From an uncultured Pelagibacteraceae bacterium (GTDB taxonomy: Bacteria > Pseudomonadota > Alphaproteobacteria > Pelagibacterales > Pelagibacteraceae): a DNA stretch of 64,000 bases. Every line of letters starts with the position of its first letter. The stretch's first letter is position 1. Made by a program: the position numbers and the translations under genes. The notes beneath the pieces are model-generated. The model made no database searches, was not told the origin of the DNA, and saw only the letters and a list, made by a program, of their open reading frames with translations. Location of the stretch: assembly GCA_902552185.1 (NCBI GenBank), contig CACDFZ010000004.1, positions 30,757 to 94,756 of the forward strand, given 5' to 3'. Positions 48,981-57,996 of the stretch are shown one piece after another.

Positions 48981-50340
48981 TACTAAAAATATTCTCGATA
49001 TCCTTTAACTGATCTCTTCCAGACAAAAGTACAACAAGATCATCTTTTTCAAAAACGAAATCACCTCTAGGTATAATTACTTGTTTACCCCTAACTACAG
49101 CACCAACTCTTGTATTTTCAGGTAGGTTGCTATCTTTGATTTTTTTATTTAAAAGCTCGGATTTTTCTAAAACTTTTGCCTCTACAAACTCATACTCTCC
49201 ATCCAAAAGAGAATATACTGTTGCTATTGTTCCTCTATGAACATGTTCCATTATTCTTGAAACAGTAGTCATTCTTGGGTCTACTAAATCATCTATGTTT
49301 AAAGAACTTTGCAATAAACTATAATTTGATTTATTTACTATTGCTATTGTCCTTTTCGTTTGGCCTGCTTTTTCTGCAAGAACGCACGCCATAATATTAT
49401 TTTCATCGTCATTTGTTAACGCAAGTACCGTTTCTGACTCTTCTAAATTAGCTTCTTTTAATATTTCTTCATCTAAAGCATCTCCATTTATAACAATTGA
49501 TGAAGTTAGTTCTGATGCAATTTCTTCTGCTCTGGCTTTATCTTTTTCAATAATTTTTATTCTTGCTCCCTCAAAATTTTCTTCTAACATTTTTGCTAAG
49601 TGGAAACCAATATTTCCACCACCTATAATTAAAATTTTTTTTGAGGTTTTTTCTTCATGACCAAAAGCTTTTAAAATGTCATTTAATTGGTCGCTGTTTA
49701 CTACAACATAAACGTTGTCACCTTCCATAATTTTGTCTTCTTTTTTTAAAAATTTAAATTTTCCTTTTCTTACCAAACCAACAATATTAGCTTTAAAATT
49801 TGGAAATTTTTCAGTCAATTTTTTAAGCTGCATATTAATTATTGGACATGATTTCTCTATTGCTATTTCAAGCATTTTTACTTTGTTGCCTGCAAATGGA
49901 ACATTGTCTAATGCTCCTGGTGCCTCTAATCTTCTAAATAAAGATTTTGCGACCTCTCTTTCTGGTGAAATTATTACATCAATTGGAATATTTGATTTAT
50001 TATAAAGCTTATTCCATTTTCCCTCTAAAAAATCTTTTGTTCTTATTCTCGCAATTTTTTTTTGGATATTAAATAATGAACTCGCTAATTGACACACAAC
50101 CATATTAGTCTCGTCGTTTCTTGTAACAGCAATTATCATATCAGTATTTTCGGCCCCAGCATTTTCTAAAACAGTGGGTAAAGAAGCTCTACCAACTATC
50201 CCCTTGGCATCCTGGGTATCGTTTATTTTTTTTATATCTTCCGATGATTGATCTATAACTGTAACAGAGTGGCCTTGAGAAGATAACTGTTTACTTATTG
50301 AGAAGCCGACTTTACCAGCGCCGCATATAATAATGTTCAT
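48973..50340 (-). CDS. trkA: Trk system potassium uptake protein TrkA
   Basis: TrkA is the cytosolic NAD-binding gate of Trk/Ktr potassium channels. The 455-residue protein has two RCK modules, each with a Rossmann start: IICGAGKVGFSIS near 3-15 and ILIIGGGNIGFHLAKMLEEN near 235-254. Each is followed by a C-terminal ligand-binding domain. The duplicated build is the classic TrkA form. It lies three bases after ntrX, as in other alphaproteobacteria where ntrY-ntrX-trkA are adjacent. No membrane partner (TrkH) is in the window. Confidence 0.95.
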   Translation of the reverse strand: MNIIICGAGKVGFSISKQLSSQGHSVTVIDQSSEDIKKINDTQDAKGIVGRASLPTVLENAGAENTDMIIAVTRNDETNMVVCQLASSLFNIQKKIARIRTKDFLEGKWNKLYNKSNIPIDVIISPEREVAKSLFRRLEAPGALDNVPFAGNKVKMLEIAIEKSCPIINMQLKKLTEKFPNFKANIVGLVRKGKFKFLKKEDKIMEGDNVYVVVNSDQLNDILKAFGHEEKTSKKILIIGGGNIGFHLAKMLEENFEGARIKIIEKDKARAEEIASELTSSIVINGDALDEEILKEANLEESETVLALTNDDENNIMACVLAEKAGQTKRTIAIVNKSNYSLLQSSLNIDDLVDPRMTTVSRIMEHVHRGTIATVYSLLDGEYEFVEAKVLEKSELLNKKIKDSNLPENTRVGAVVRGKQVIIPRGDFVFEKDDLVVLLSGRDQLKDIENIFSII

Positions 50341-50342
50341 TT

Positions 50343-51713
50343 TTAATTAATACCTTTTATCCCAAGCTGTTTAAGTTTTCTGTGTAACGCTGATCGCTCC
50401 ATCCCAATAAAATCAGCTGTTTTTGAGATATTCCCATGGTTTTTTTTTAATTGTATTGTTAGGTATTCTTTTTCAAATTGTTCTCTAGCCTCTTTGAGCG
50501 GGGATGTAAAGGTTTCCTTAATAAACGTTGTATTATCAACTGAGCTTTTGTTATTTAATATGTCGCTTATAGATTTATCTATATTTTCTTTAGTTTCATT
50601 TGCAGAGACTATTGTGATTCTCTCAATTAAATTTCTTAGTTCTCTAACATTTCCAGGCCAATTATAAGTGTAGAGTTGATCATTCTTAGTATCAATATCA
50701 ATTTCTTGAACACCATTTATTTCTGATATTTTTTTTTTAAAGTAATTTATTAAATCTGGAATATCTTCAGTTCTGGATGAAAGAGGGCTTAATTCAATTG
50801 GTACTACGTTTAATCTATGAAATAGATCTTCCCTAAATTTACCTGATGCAACTTCCTCGGTTAAATTTCTTGAAGTTGAAGAAATAATTCTAATGTTAAC
50901 ATGAACATCTTTTTTTCCGTTAATCCTTTTAAATTTTTGATCAATTAAAACTCTTAAGATATTTGCTTGGGTTTCAATTGGTATCTCAGTAACTTCATCT
51001 ATTAATAAAGTTCCTTTGTTAGCTCTGTCTAAAACTCCAAAAGATATTGTGCCATCTCCAAATTCCTGACCAAATAACTCTCTTTCGTAAGTTTTTTCTT
51101 TTAAAGAAGCAGCATTAATAACTACGAAAGGTTTTTTGTTTCGTAATGAAAGTTTATGAATTTTCCTAGCAACTAATTCTTTTCCTGAACCAGTAGGTCC
51201 TGAAATTAAGACTCTGCTTTCAGCATTGGATAATTTTTCTATTATTTTCTTTACTTTTATAATTGATGGGCTTCGGCCAATCAGCTCAAAAGAATGAAAT
51301 AATTTATTTTCAATAATATCCTTTTCTTCTTTCAAATTAGCTGTTTCCAAAGCTCTATAAACGTAATTTAATAATTTATCTGTTGAAAAAGAAGCTCCTT
51401 TCTCAATAAACTCATATGCACCTAACCTTATAGACTCAAGAGCTATTTGCACAGTTGCATGTCCAGAGATCATTATAATAGGAATTGAATTATTTTTTTT
51501 AATAAGTATTTTTAACAAATCAATTCCATCTTTATCGGCTCTATCTAGTTTAATGTCTATAATTGCTAAATCTGGAATTTTTTTGTTTATTTCAAGAACT
51601 GCCTGATCATAATTTGCAGCCGATCTGACACTAAAATTTTTTTCTTTTAAGATATTGCAGATTAAATATCTTATATCAGGATTGTCGTCTATAACTAGAA
51701 CTTCTTTATTCAT
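50343..51713 (-). CDS. ntrX: NtrX-type response regulator without GAFTGA motif
   Basis: NtrX is the response regulator of the NtrYX two-component system, linked to nitrogen and redox response. The 456-residue protein has a receiver domain with phospho-acceptor Asp53 and Thr/Lys partners (SGHAT, IEKG), a AAA+ domain with Walker A GPTGSGKE (172-179) and Walker B GTLLIDE (234-240), and a Fis-type helix-turn-helix at the end (NISKTADFIGMERSALHRKL). Where sigma-54 activators carry GAFTGA, this one reads FGDGTIS (about 218-224). It therefore probably does not contact sigma-54. It overlaps none of its neighbours but lies three bases after ntrY. Confidence 0.92.
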   Translation of the reverse strand: MNKEVLVIDDNPDIRYLICNILKEKNFSVRSAANYDQAVLEINKKIPDLAIIDIKLDRADKDGIDLLKILIKKNNSIPIIMISGHATVQIALESIRLGAYEFIEKGASFSTDKLLNYVYRALETANLKEEKDIIENKLFHSFELIGRSPSIIKVKKIIEKLSNAESRVLISGPTGSGKELVARKIHKLSLRNKKPFVVINAASLKEKTYERELFGQEFGDGTISFGVLDRANKGTLLIDEVTEIPIETQANILRVLIDQKFKRINGKKDVHVNIRIISSTSRNLTEEVASGKFREDLFHRLNVVPIELSPLSSRTEDIPDLINYFKKKISEINGVQEIDIDTKNDQLYTYNWPGNVRELRNLIERITIVSANETKENIDKSISDILNNKSSVDNTTFIKETFTSPLKEAREQFEKEYLTIQLKKNHGNISKTADFIGMERSALHRKLKQLGIKGIN

Positions 51714-51716
51714 AAG

Positions 51717-53483
51717 TTAATTGCTAGGTAGCCAAATTTCTATGGTTGTACCTTTATCTTTTTTTATAACAAATTCTCCTGAATGTTCATTAATAATTTT
51801 ATTAACTATAGGAAGTCCCAAACCTGTTCCTTTTTTTTTGGTAGTAAAATAGGGCGTCATCACTTTTTTGGTATCTGAGATTCCTTCACCATTATCTTTT
51901 ATAATAGAGATTATATAATCTTTATTAGTGAGAATATCTATCTCAATTTTACCCTCATATTTAGGCTTTTTGTTCAAGATTTCAACAATTGACTCATCTG
52001 CATTTTTAATAATATTAATGAATACCCTGTAAAGCTGATCTTCATCCCCCATAATATAATGAGATTTATTATTTTCGTTGAAAGAAATTTTACTTTTAAG
52101 AGAAATTTTTAAAAAATTAATCGAGCGTAAAATTACCTCATTTAAATTAATTTTTTTAACTACAGGTCTTGGCATTCTTGCAAAATTTGAAAATTCATTT
52201 ACAAGTTTCTCAATATCTTTTATCTGGCGATTTATAGTTTGCAAGTACTCATTAAATTCCGACTTGTCGTCACCAATTTTTGTAGAATATTTTTCTTTAA
52301 GTCGATCTAAGGATAATTGTATCGGTGTAAGCGGATTTTTTATCTCATGAGCAAGTTTCCTTGCAACTGTTTCCCAAGCCTCATATCTTTCAGTTACTAA
52401 AAGCTTATCTTGTTGCTTTTTTAATCTTGTTATCATGTTATTAAAGTTTAAATTTAGTTTTTTAATTTCTTCATCCGCTTCAATATTAGGAACTTTTGCA
52501 TCAAGTTCACCTTTACTTATATTTTCAGATGCGCTGATTAAATTTATAATAGGTTTAGTTAATTTTCTTGCAAAAGATATAGCAACTGCAGTCGATATAA
52601 ATAATAACAAAGTTACTACTATTATATAAATAATGGCAAAGGTTATTTTTATACCAGTTTGACTATTTTCTACAGAATAATAAAAGTCAACTGCTTTTTC
52701 AGTTTCATTAAGATATTTTAAAATTTCAGGATCAATATTTCTTGAAATATAAAGATAAGTGTCTATTAAAGAATTTAATTTTATCATTGCAGAAGTTTTA
52801 TTCTCTAAATTTCCTGTAATAATAACTGGTATTCCTTTTAAAGCTTGATCTAGAGTTTCCTCACCTGGTAGTACAAATTCGTTAGAAGAAACACCGGTTT
52901 CTGAAATTAAAATATTTCCTGCACTATCAATTAAATAAATATCATCTATTTTCCTTAAGATTTTTTCTGCGCTTACTACTCTTAAAAACTGATTAGGGTT
53001 TGAATAATATAAATTTGAGGCCCTATTTAATCCTACACTCATTAAAATTATATCAGATTTAATATTTTTTTTGCTTTCTTCTAAATAATTTTTTGCAACA
53101 TCATTAGAATTATTTACTGCCTGTGTAATCTGATCGTCAAAATATTTCTGTAAACCAAAGTTGAATATAAAAAGTGAAAATATAGCTACTATAAGTGATG
53201 GTATCAATGTAAATATAGAAAAGAGCGATACATATTTTAAATTTGTTTGTGATCCGGATTTGTTTTTTTTTCCTGCAGTATAAAATCGTAAAAAATTCTT
53301 AAATATAAGACTAAAAAAAACTAATAATAGAATAATATCAATAGAGAGTAACAAAAGTATATTTTTCTCAGTTAGAGGTATAAATCCTTCATTGATAAAA
53401 GTGAGGAATGTTAAAATTCCGAGAAAAATACAAGTAAAAGAGGATAAAATAATCCAATTAAAATTTTTAATTATCTTAAACAT
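51717..53483 (-). CDS. ntrY: NtrY-type sensor histidine kinase without PAS domain
   Basis: NtrY is the membrane sensor kinase that phosphorylates NtrX. The 588-residue protein has four predicted membrane helices (three in the first 110 residues and one near 279-302) around a periplasmic sensor domain of about 165 residues. A HAMP domain spans about 300-355 and His379 is in RKLAHEIKNPLTP. The ATPase domain has NADES near 485 and GTGLGLPIV near 555-563. There is no room for the PAS domain that normally lies between HAMP and the His box; typical NtrY proteins exceed 700 residues. It starts a ntrY-ntrX-trkA unit. Confidence 0.93.
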   Translation of the reverse strand: MFKIIKNFNWIILSSFTCIFLGILTFLTFINEGFIPLTEKNILLLLSIDIILLLVFFSLIFKNFLRFYTAGKKNKSGSQTNLKYVSLFSIFTLIPSLIVAIFSLFIFNFGLQKYFDDQITQAVNNSNDVAKNYLEESKKNIKSDIILMSVGLNRASNLYYSNPNQFLRVVSAEKILRKIDDIYLIDSAGNILISETGVSSNEFVLPGEETLDQALKGIPVIITGNLENKTSAMIKLNSLIDTYLYISRNIDPEILKYLNETEKAVDFYYSVENSQTGIKITFAIIYIIVVTLLLFISTAVAISFARKLTKPIINLISASENISKGELDAKVPNIEADEEIKKLNLNFNNMITRLKKQQDKLLVTERYEAWETVARKLAHEIKNPLTPIQLSLDRLKEKYSTKIGDDKSEFNEYLQTINRQIKDIEKLVNEFSNFARMPRPVVKKINLNEVILRSINFLKISLKSKISFNENNKSHYIMGDEDQLYRVFINIIKNADESIVEILNKKPKYEGKIEIDILTNKDYIISIIKDNGEGISDTKKVMTPYFTTKKKGTGLGLPIVNKIINEHSGEFVIKKDKGTTIEIWLPSN

Positions 53484-53523
53484 ATAGTTAATTATTTATA
53501 TAAATATAATATAAGTTTATACA

Positions 53524-54669
53524 ATGAGTTTCTGTTTAATCATTCTTGCTGGAGGTAATAGTCATAGATTTAGGTCTAATGTAGGCAAACCATATCAAAA
53601 AATTGCTGGTAAATCATTAATTGAGATAAACATTGATAAAGCAAGAAAAATTAAAGCAATTAAAAAGATAGTTCTTGTCTATAATAAAAAAGACTCCAAA
53701 AAAGTCAAATCGCTAAAACTAAGAAATATTAAATTAGTTTTAGGTGGAAAAAATAGACAGCAATCTGCTTTTAACGCATTAAAAATTTTAATTAGAAATA
53801 AAGGTGTTACAAAAGTTTTAATACACGATGTAGCAAGACCTAATTTTTCTTTAAAATTACTCAAAACAATAATTTCTAAAATGAGAAGTTTTAAAGCTGT
53901 TGTTCCAAAAATAAATATTAACGATGCAGTAAAGCAAAAAATTGATTCGAGTTTAAGTGAATATATTATAGGAAAAAATAGAGATAATTTATTTTTAACT
54001 CAAACACCGCAAGCATTTAATCTTAAAGAAATTTATCACTTACATAAAACTAACACTGCCAAGTATAAGGATGATGATATTTCTCTCTATATGGATTTAA
54101 ATAAAGTTCAGTTTATAGAAGGTGAAAAAAATAATTTTAAAATTACAGATTGGTCAGATTTTCAAAATTTGAAAAATATCTATAGATCAAAACAAAAAGT
54201 TGGAATTGGTTTTGATGTGCATAGACTGGTGCCTAAAAGGAAACTTTACTTAGCTGGACTAAAAATTAAATCAAAACTTGGAACACTTGGTCATTCAGAT
54301 GGAGACCCTGTTCTTCACGCAATTACTGACGCTATCTTAGGTGCATGCCAGATGGGAGATATCGGTCAATTGTTTTCTGATAAAAGTAAGAAGTTTAAAA
54401 ATATAAGATCAACAATTTTACTTCAAAAAGTAATAGAAAAAATAAAAACAAAAGGTTATTTTGTAAATAATATAGATATAAATATAATTACTCAAACACC
54501 AAAAATCAAAAATTTCAAAAATAGAATGATTGAAAATATTGAAAAGCTCTGTGAAATTTCCAAAAACCAAATAAACATTAAAGGTAAAACCACCGAAAAA
54601 TTAGGTGTTATCGGAAAAGAAAAAGCTATAGCATGTGAAGTAATAGCGTCAGTAGTAAAATATGATTAA
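53524..54669 (+). CDS. ispDF: Bifunctional 2-C-methyl-D-erythritol 4-phosphate cytidylyltransferase / 2,4-cyclodiphosphate synthase
   Basis: This fused enzyme catalyses two non-consecutive steps of the MEP isoprenoid pathway. The IspD half (about 1-220) starts with LAGGNSHRFRSNVGKPYQKI and has VLIHDVARPNFS near 98-109. The IspF half (about 225-381) has the metal-binding GIGFDVHRL, LGHSDGDPVLHAITDAILGA and TEKLGVIGKEKAIACEV. Both active sites look complete. The fusion is typical of alphaproteobacteria. It overlaps pgpA by eight bases and diverges from ntrY over a 40-nt gap. Confidence 0.96.
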   Translation: MSFCLIILAGGNSHRFRSNVGKPYQKIAGKSLIEINIDKARKIKAIKKIVLVYNKKDSKKVKSLKLRNIKLVLGGKNRQQSAFNALKILIRNKGVTKVLIHDVARPNFSLKLLKTIISKMRSFKAVVPKININDAVKQKIDSSLSEYIIGKNRDNLFLTQTPQAFNLKEIYHLHKTNTAKYKDDDISLYMDLNKVQFIEGEKNNFKITDWSDFQNLKNIYRSKQKVGIGFDVHRLVPKRKLYLAGLKIKSKLGTLGHSDGDPVLHAITDAILGACQMGDIGQLFSDKSKKFKNIRSTILLQKVIEKIKTKGYFVNNIDINIITQTPKIKNFKNRMIENIEKLCEISKNQINIKGKTTEKLGVIGKEKAIACEVIASVVKYD

Positions 54670-55168
54670 AAATTTTAATTATTTATTTGTTACTTTTTTT
54701 GGAATAGGAACAATAAGATTTGCTCCTGGAACAATTACATCTTTAATTACAACTGTTCTACTTTTTAGTTTATTTCACATTTTAAATATTTCTAATAATA
54801 TAATTTTATTATTCCTATTTTTAATTTTTTTTTATTCTTTTTACGCTGTAGCTGATTATATAAAAGAAAATGAAAACAAAGATCCTAGAGAAGTTGTTAT
54901 AGATGAGGTCATAGGCCAGTCTATTCCAATTTATTTATTTGAGATAGCGCATGGTTCAGAAAAAAACTTCCAAGAAGCAATACTTTTTTATATTTATATT
55001 TTTATATTATTTAGATTTTTTGACATTAAAAAACCATTTCCAGTCAATATTTTTGATAAAAATTATAAAAATAGTTTTGGTGTAATTATCGATGATGTTA
55101 TTGCAGGATTATATGTTGTTTTAACCCTAATTGTTTTCATAATTATCAAATCGAACCTATTCACATGA
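54662..55168 (+). CDS. pgpA: Phosphatidylglycerophosphatase A
   Basis: PgpA removes the phosphate from phosphatidylglycerophosphate to give phosphatidylglycerol. The 168-residue inner-membrane protein shows GIGTIRFAPGTITSL near 15-29, the acidic DEVIGQSIPI near 81-90, FDIKKPFPVN near 117-126, and GVIIDDVIAGLY near 138-149. These are the family's conserved metal and substrate motifs. It has three or four hydrophobic segments. It overlaps ispDF by eight and the next gene by four bases. Confidence 0.93.
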   Translation: MIKNFNYLFVTFFGIGTIRFAPGTITSLITTVLLFSLFHILNISNNIILLFLFLIFFYSFYAVADYIKENENKDPREVVIDEVIGQSIPIYLFEIAHGSEKNFQEAILFYIYIFILFRFFDIKKPFPVNIFDKNYKNSFGVIIDDVIAGLYVVLTLIVFIIIKSNLFT

Positions 55169-55641
55169 GTTTGAATAAAAAAATAGTTTCAACTCTTAAA
55201 AAGAAAAAACTTAAGTTAGCTATAGCTGAGTCTTGTACTGGTGGACTGCTCTCAAGTTCAATTATTTCTATTAGTGGTGCTTCTAAAGTCTTTTCATTAG
55301 GTTTGGTTACCTACTCCAATCAAGCTAAAATAATTATCTTAAAAGTTCCCAAAAAAATTATTCAAAAACATGGTGCTGTCAGCGTTCAATGCTGTTTGTC
55401 TATGGTTAATAATTTAAGTAAAATTAGTAAAAGTAAAGTTTGTATTTCTGTAACAGGTATAGCTGGTCCTAAAGGAGGATCTAAACAAAAACCAGTTGGT
55501 TTAGTTTACATTGGAATAAGAGTTGGAAAAAAAGTTATTGTAAATAAATGTAATTTTAAAAATAAAGGTAGGGCTTATATTCAAAAACAAACCGTAAAAA
55601 AATCTCTCAATTTACTATCAAAAATTATTAGTACTAGTTAA
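55165..55641 (+). CDS. pncC: Nicotinamide-nucleotide amidohydrolase (CinA C-terminal family)
   Basis: PncC hydrolyses nicotinamide mononucleotide to nicotinate mononucleotide to recycle NAD. The 158-residue protein is the stand-alone CinA C-terminal domain: KLAIAESCTGGLLSS near 17-31 with the active Ser and Thr, VTYSNQAKI near 49-57, and VTGIAGPKGGSKQKPVGLVYIG near 94-115. The N-terminal CinA pyrophosphatase domain is absent. The start overlaps pgpA by four bases. Alternative names are cinA or ygaD. Confidence 0.93.
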   Translation: MSLNKKIVSTLKKKKLKLAIAESCTGGLLSSSIISISGASKVFSLGLVTYSNQAKIIILKVPKKIIQKHGAVSVQCCLSMVNNLSKISKSKVCISVTGIAGPKGGSKQKPVGLVYIGIRVGKKVIVNKCNFKNKGRAYIQKQTVKKSLNLLSKIISTS

Positions 55642-55669
55642 TTTTACAACCCTGAGTTTACTCTTAAAA

Positions 55670-55698
55670 TTGAAAAAAGCTCAGATCGGGTCTATAAG
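55670..55698 (+). promoter_or_regulatory. Strong candidate promoter for the propeller/barrel protein gene
   Basis: TTGAAA (55670-55675) and TATAAG (55693-55698) are separated by exactly 17 nt; each matches consensus at five of six positions. It lies 22 nt upstream of the ATG at 55720. This is one of the best promoter matches in the window and suggests the downstream gene is expressed on its own. Confidence 0.55.
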
Positions 55699-55719
55699 TT
55701 TTTATCATATAAATTTACT

Positions 55720-57861
55720 ATGAAAAAAAAAATTAAAAATTTTTTAAAGAAGTTAATTATTATATTTAAAATTAATATACTAATTTTTGCTTCTTACACA
55801 TCATCAGTTAATGCTGCGGTTCCTGTTTTTGTTGATACTTTTGATTTATCAGGACAGACTGAAGCGCCTGGTCAATTAGTTTTTAATAATGATGGAACAA
55901 AAATGTTTATTGTTGGCTATAATGTCAAAAAAGTTTTTGAATACGCATTGTCAACAGCATATGATGTTTCAACGGCCTCGATTACAGCTAATTACAGTGT
56001 ATCAGCAAAAGAAACTGCCCTTAATGCTGTAGCTTTTAATCCTGATGGGACTAAAATGTTTATTACAGGTTCTGCCTCTGATAAAATACATCAGTACAGT
56101 CTCAGCACAGGTTTTGATTTAACTTCAACTGTAACTTTTGTTAAATCTAGTGCAAGCATTACATCTCAAGAGGGAAATCCTGAAGTCATTTTATTTAATG
56201 ATGATGGTACGAAAATTTATATAACTGGAAGAGTTTCTGATGCTGTTCATGAATACGATTTAGGATCTGCGTACGATGTAGGGTCATTAACACTAGTGAC
56301 GAGTTTTTCAATGAGTAGTGAGACAAACATTACTGAAGGAATGTCTTTTAACGATGACGGTACAAAATTATTCATGAATGATTTACAATTTGATAAAGTT
56401 TTTCAATATTCTTTATCAACAGCTTATTCATTTGAGTCTACGGTTACGTTAGAAGGTAGTTTTAGTATAGCGGATCAAGAAAGCCATTCACAATATGTAG
56501 CTTTCAACAATGATGGTACTAAAATGTATATTGTTGGTAATAATGGAGATGATATAACCGAATATTCTCTTAGTTGTGCATTCAATGTATTAGATACTTC
56601 TTGTAGTTCTTCTAGTTCGTCTTCATCAAATTCTGATCCAACATCTGACAGTGATGTTGTTGGATCTATAAAAACTAGTACTAAATTATCAAACAATGTC
56701 ATTACTCATTCTATTAATTCAATTTCAAATCGATTAAGTTATCTCAGATATAATAGTTCTAATGAAAATTTATCTAATCAAAATATTAATTTAGATTTCG
56801 GGAATCCTATATTTGCTTCTATGTATGATGCATCACCTATCTCAAAAAAATTAAATGAGTCTTTGTCAAAAAATAAGCTGCCCGATGGCTGGTCAATGTG
56901 GAATGAGGGAACAATTAGTTTAAGCAAATTATTGGATGACAATACTAAAAAAGATATATTATCAAATAATTTTACTATTGGTTTTGATAAAAAAATAAAT
57001 GATAACGACATAAAAGGATTTGCTTTTCAAGTAGGTTATAGCGATATAGAAGTTGGAAAAAACGGCACCGGATCTGACAGCTTAAATTATAACTTCTCAA
57101 TTTATAGAACTAGGCCACTAGAGAACAATAATTATTTTGAGAGTCTTTTTGGCATTGGATTAATTAAAAATGATCTAACAAGAGTTGATGGAAGCAATAT
57201 TCTATCCGGAAATAGAAATGATAAACAATTATTTGGATCAATTAATTTAAATAAACCAATAAAAAAAAATAAATTTACTCTAACCCCTTCGGCTAAAATA
57301 GACTTAGGTTATACATTTTTAGATGGCTTTACAGAAGAAGGTACTAATGCATTGAAGTTTTCTAGCCAAGAAATAGAAACTGGGATAGCTTCTTTAGGCT
57401 TAAAGTTTGATGGATTGACTAATTTTACTAATAGTAAAATCAAACCTTTTGGATCTTTAGAATATGGGTATGATTTTACAAACATATCGACAGCAAAATT
57501 AAGTTATGTTTCAGGTACACATACCACTTATTCTTACAAGCAAAATAGTAATTTAAATCATGTATTTACATCAAAATTAGGTTTGGACTATTCATTTAAA
57601 GATAACCTAAATATTTTGAGTAAATATAATAGATCGCAAAGAAGTTCTTCCAATCATACTGACTCTATAGATCTTTCGCTAAACTTTAAGTCAAAGCGAG
57701 AAACAGAATATGCTATGTCATTTGGCGGATCTGAGGATTTCTCTGCTGGTTTAAATGTAGCAAAAAAATTAAATGGATTTGATCTAAAATTCAATCTAGA
57801 TCAATCATTTGAGAACGCCTCTAATAAAAACGCTCTCGTTTCTTTATCTACTGAATTTTAA
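55720..57861 (+). CDS. Predicted secreted protein: propeller-type repeats plus C-terminal outer-membrane beta-barrel
   Basis: I do not recognise this 713-residue protein as a named family. A basic N-terminus and hydrophobic stretch give a signal peptide with likely cleavage after residues 31-33 (NAA). Residues 38-295 hold five repeats of about 52 residues, each with F-N-x-D-G-T-K (DGTK at 58, 109, 162, 213 and 265) followed by an ...Y-(S/A)-L-S-T-A/G-Y/F motif, as in beta-propeller blades. A Ser run (about 296-305) links to a region of about 400 residues. Its last 300 have the alternating polar/hydrophobic pattern, many Asn/Tyr and a terminal Phe of outer-membrane barrels, close to autotransporter translocators. 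It is inserted between pncC and a convergent coq10-lipA block. Confidence 0.75.
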   Translation: MKKKIKNFLKKLIIIFKINILIFASYTSSVNAAVPVFVDTFDLSGQTEAPGQLVFNNDGTKMFIVGYNVKKVFEYALSTAYDVSTASITANYSVSAKETALNAVAFNPDGTKMFITGSASDKIHQYSLSTGFDLTSTVTFVKSSASITSQEGNPEVILFNDDGTKIYITGRVSDAVHEYDLGSAYDVGSLTLVTSFSMSSETNITEGMSFNDDGTKLFMNDLQFDKVFQYSLSTAYSFESTVTLEGSFSIADQESHSQYVAFNNDGTKMYIVGNNGDDITEYSLSCAFNVLDTSCSSSSSSSSNSDPTSDSDVVGSIKTSTKLSNNVITHSINSISNRLSYLRYNSSNENLSNQNINLDFGNPIFASMYDASPISKKLNESLSKNKLPDGWSMWNEGTISLSKLLDDNTKKDILSNNFTIGFDKKINDNDIKGFAFQVGYSDIEVGKNGTGSDSLNYNFSIYRTRPLENNNYFESLFGIGLIKNDLTRVDGSNILSGNRNDKQLFGSINLNKPIKKNKFTLTPSAKIDLGYTFLDGFTEEGTNALKFSSQEIETGIASLGLKFDGLTNFTNSKIKPFGSLEYGYDFTNISTAKLSYVSGTHTTYSYKQNSNLNHVFTSKLGLDYSFKDNLNILSKYNRSQRSSSNHTDSIDLSLNFKSKRETEYAMSFGGSEDFSAGLNVAKKLNGFDLKFNLDQSFENASNKNALVSLSTEF

Positions 57862-57996
57862 ACAAGATACCTAAATTCTGGATTGACAATTATATCTAAA
57901 AGATAAAAAGTAAAACTATTGGACAACAAGAATGAGCAAAAAAGGTGTTTAATAGAGAATAAATATTTAAAGGTTTATGTAAATAAAGCCTTAGAA

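Noticed and set aside
57932..57952. Seven-codon mini-frame ATG...TAA between the barrel protein and the small membrane gene
   Set aside because: Too short and without a ribosome-binding site or conservation evidence; chance in AT-rich sequence.
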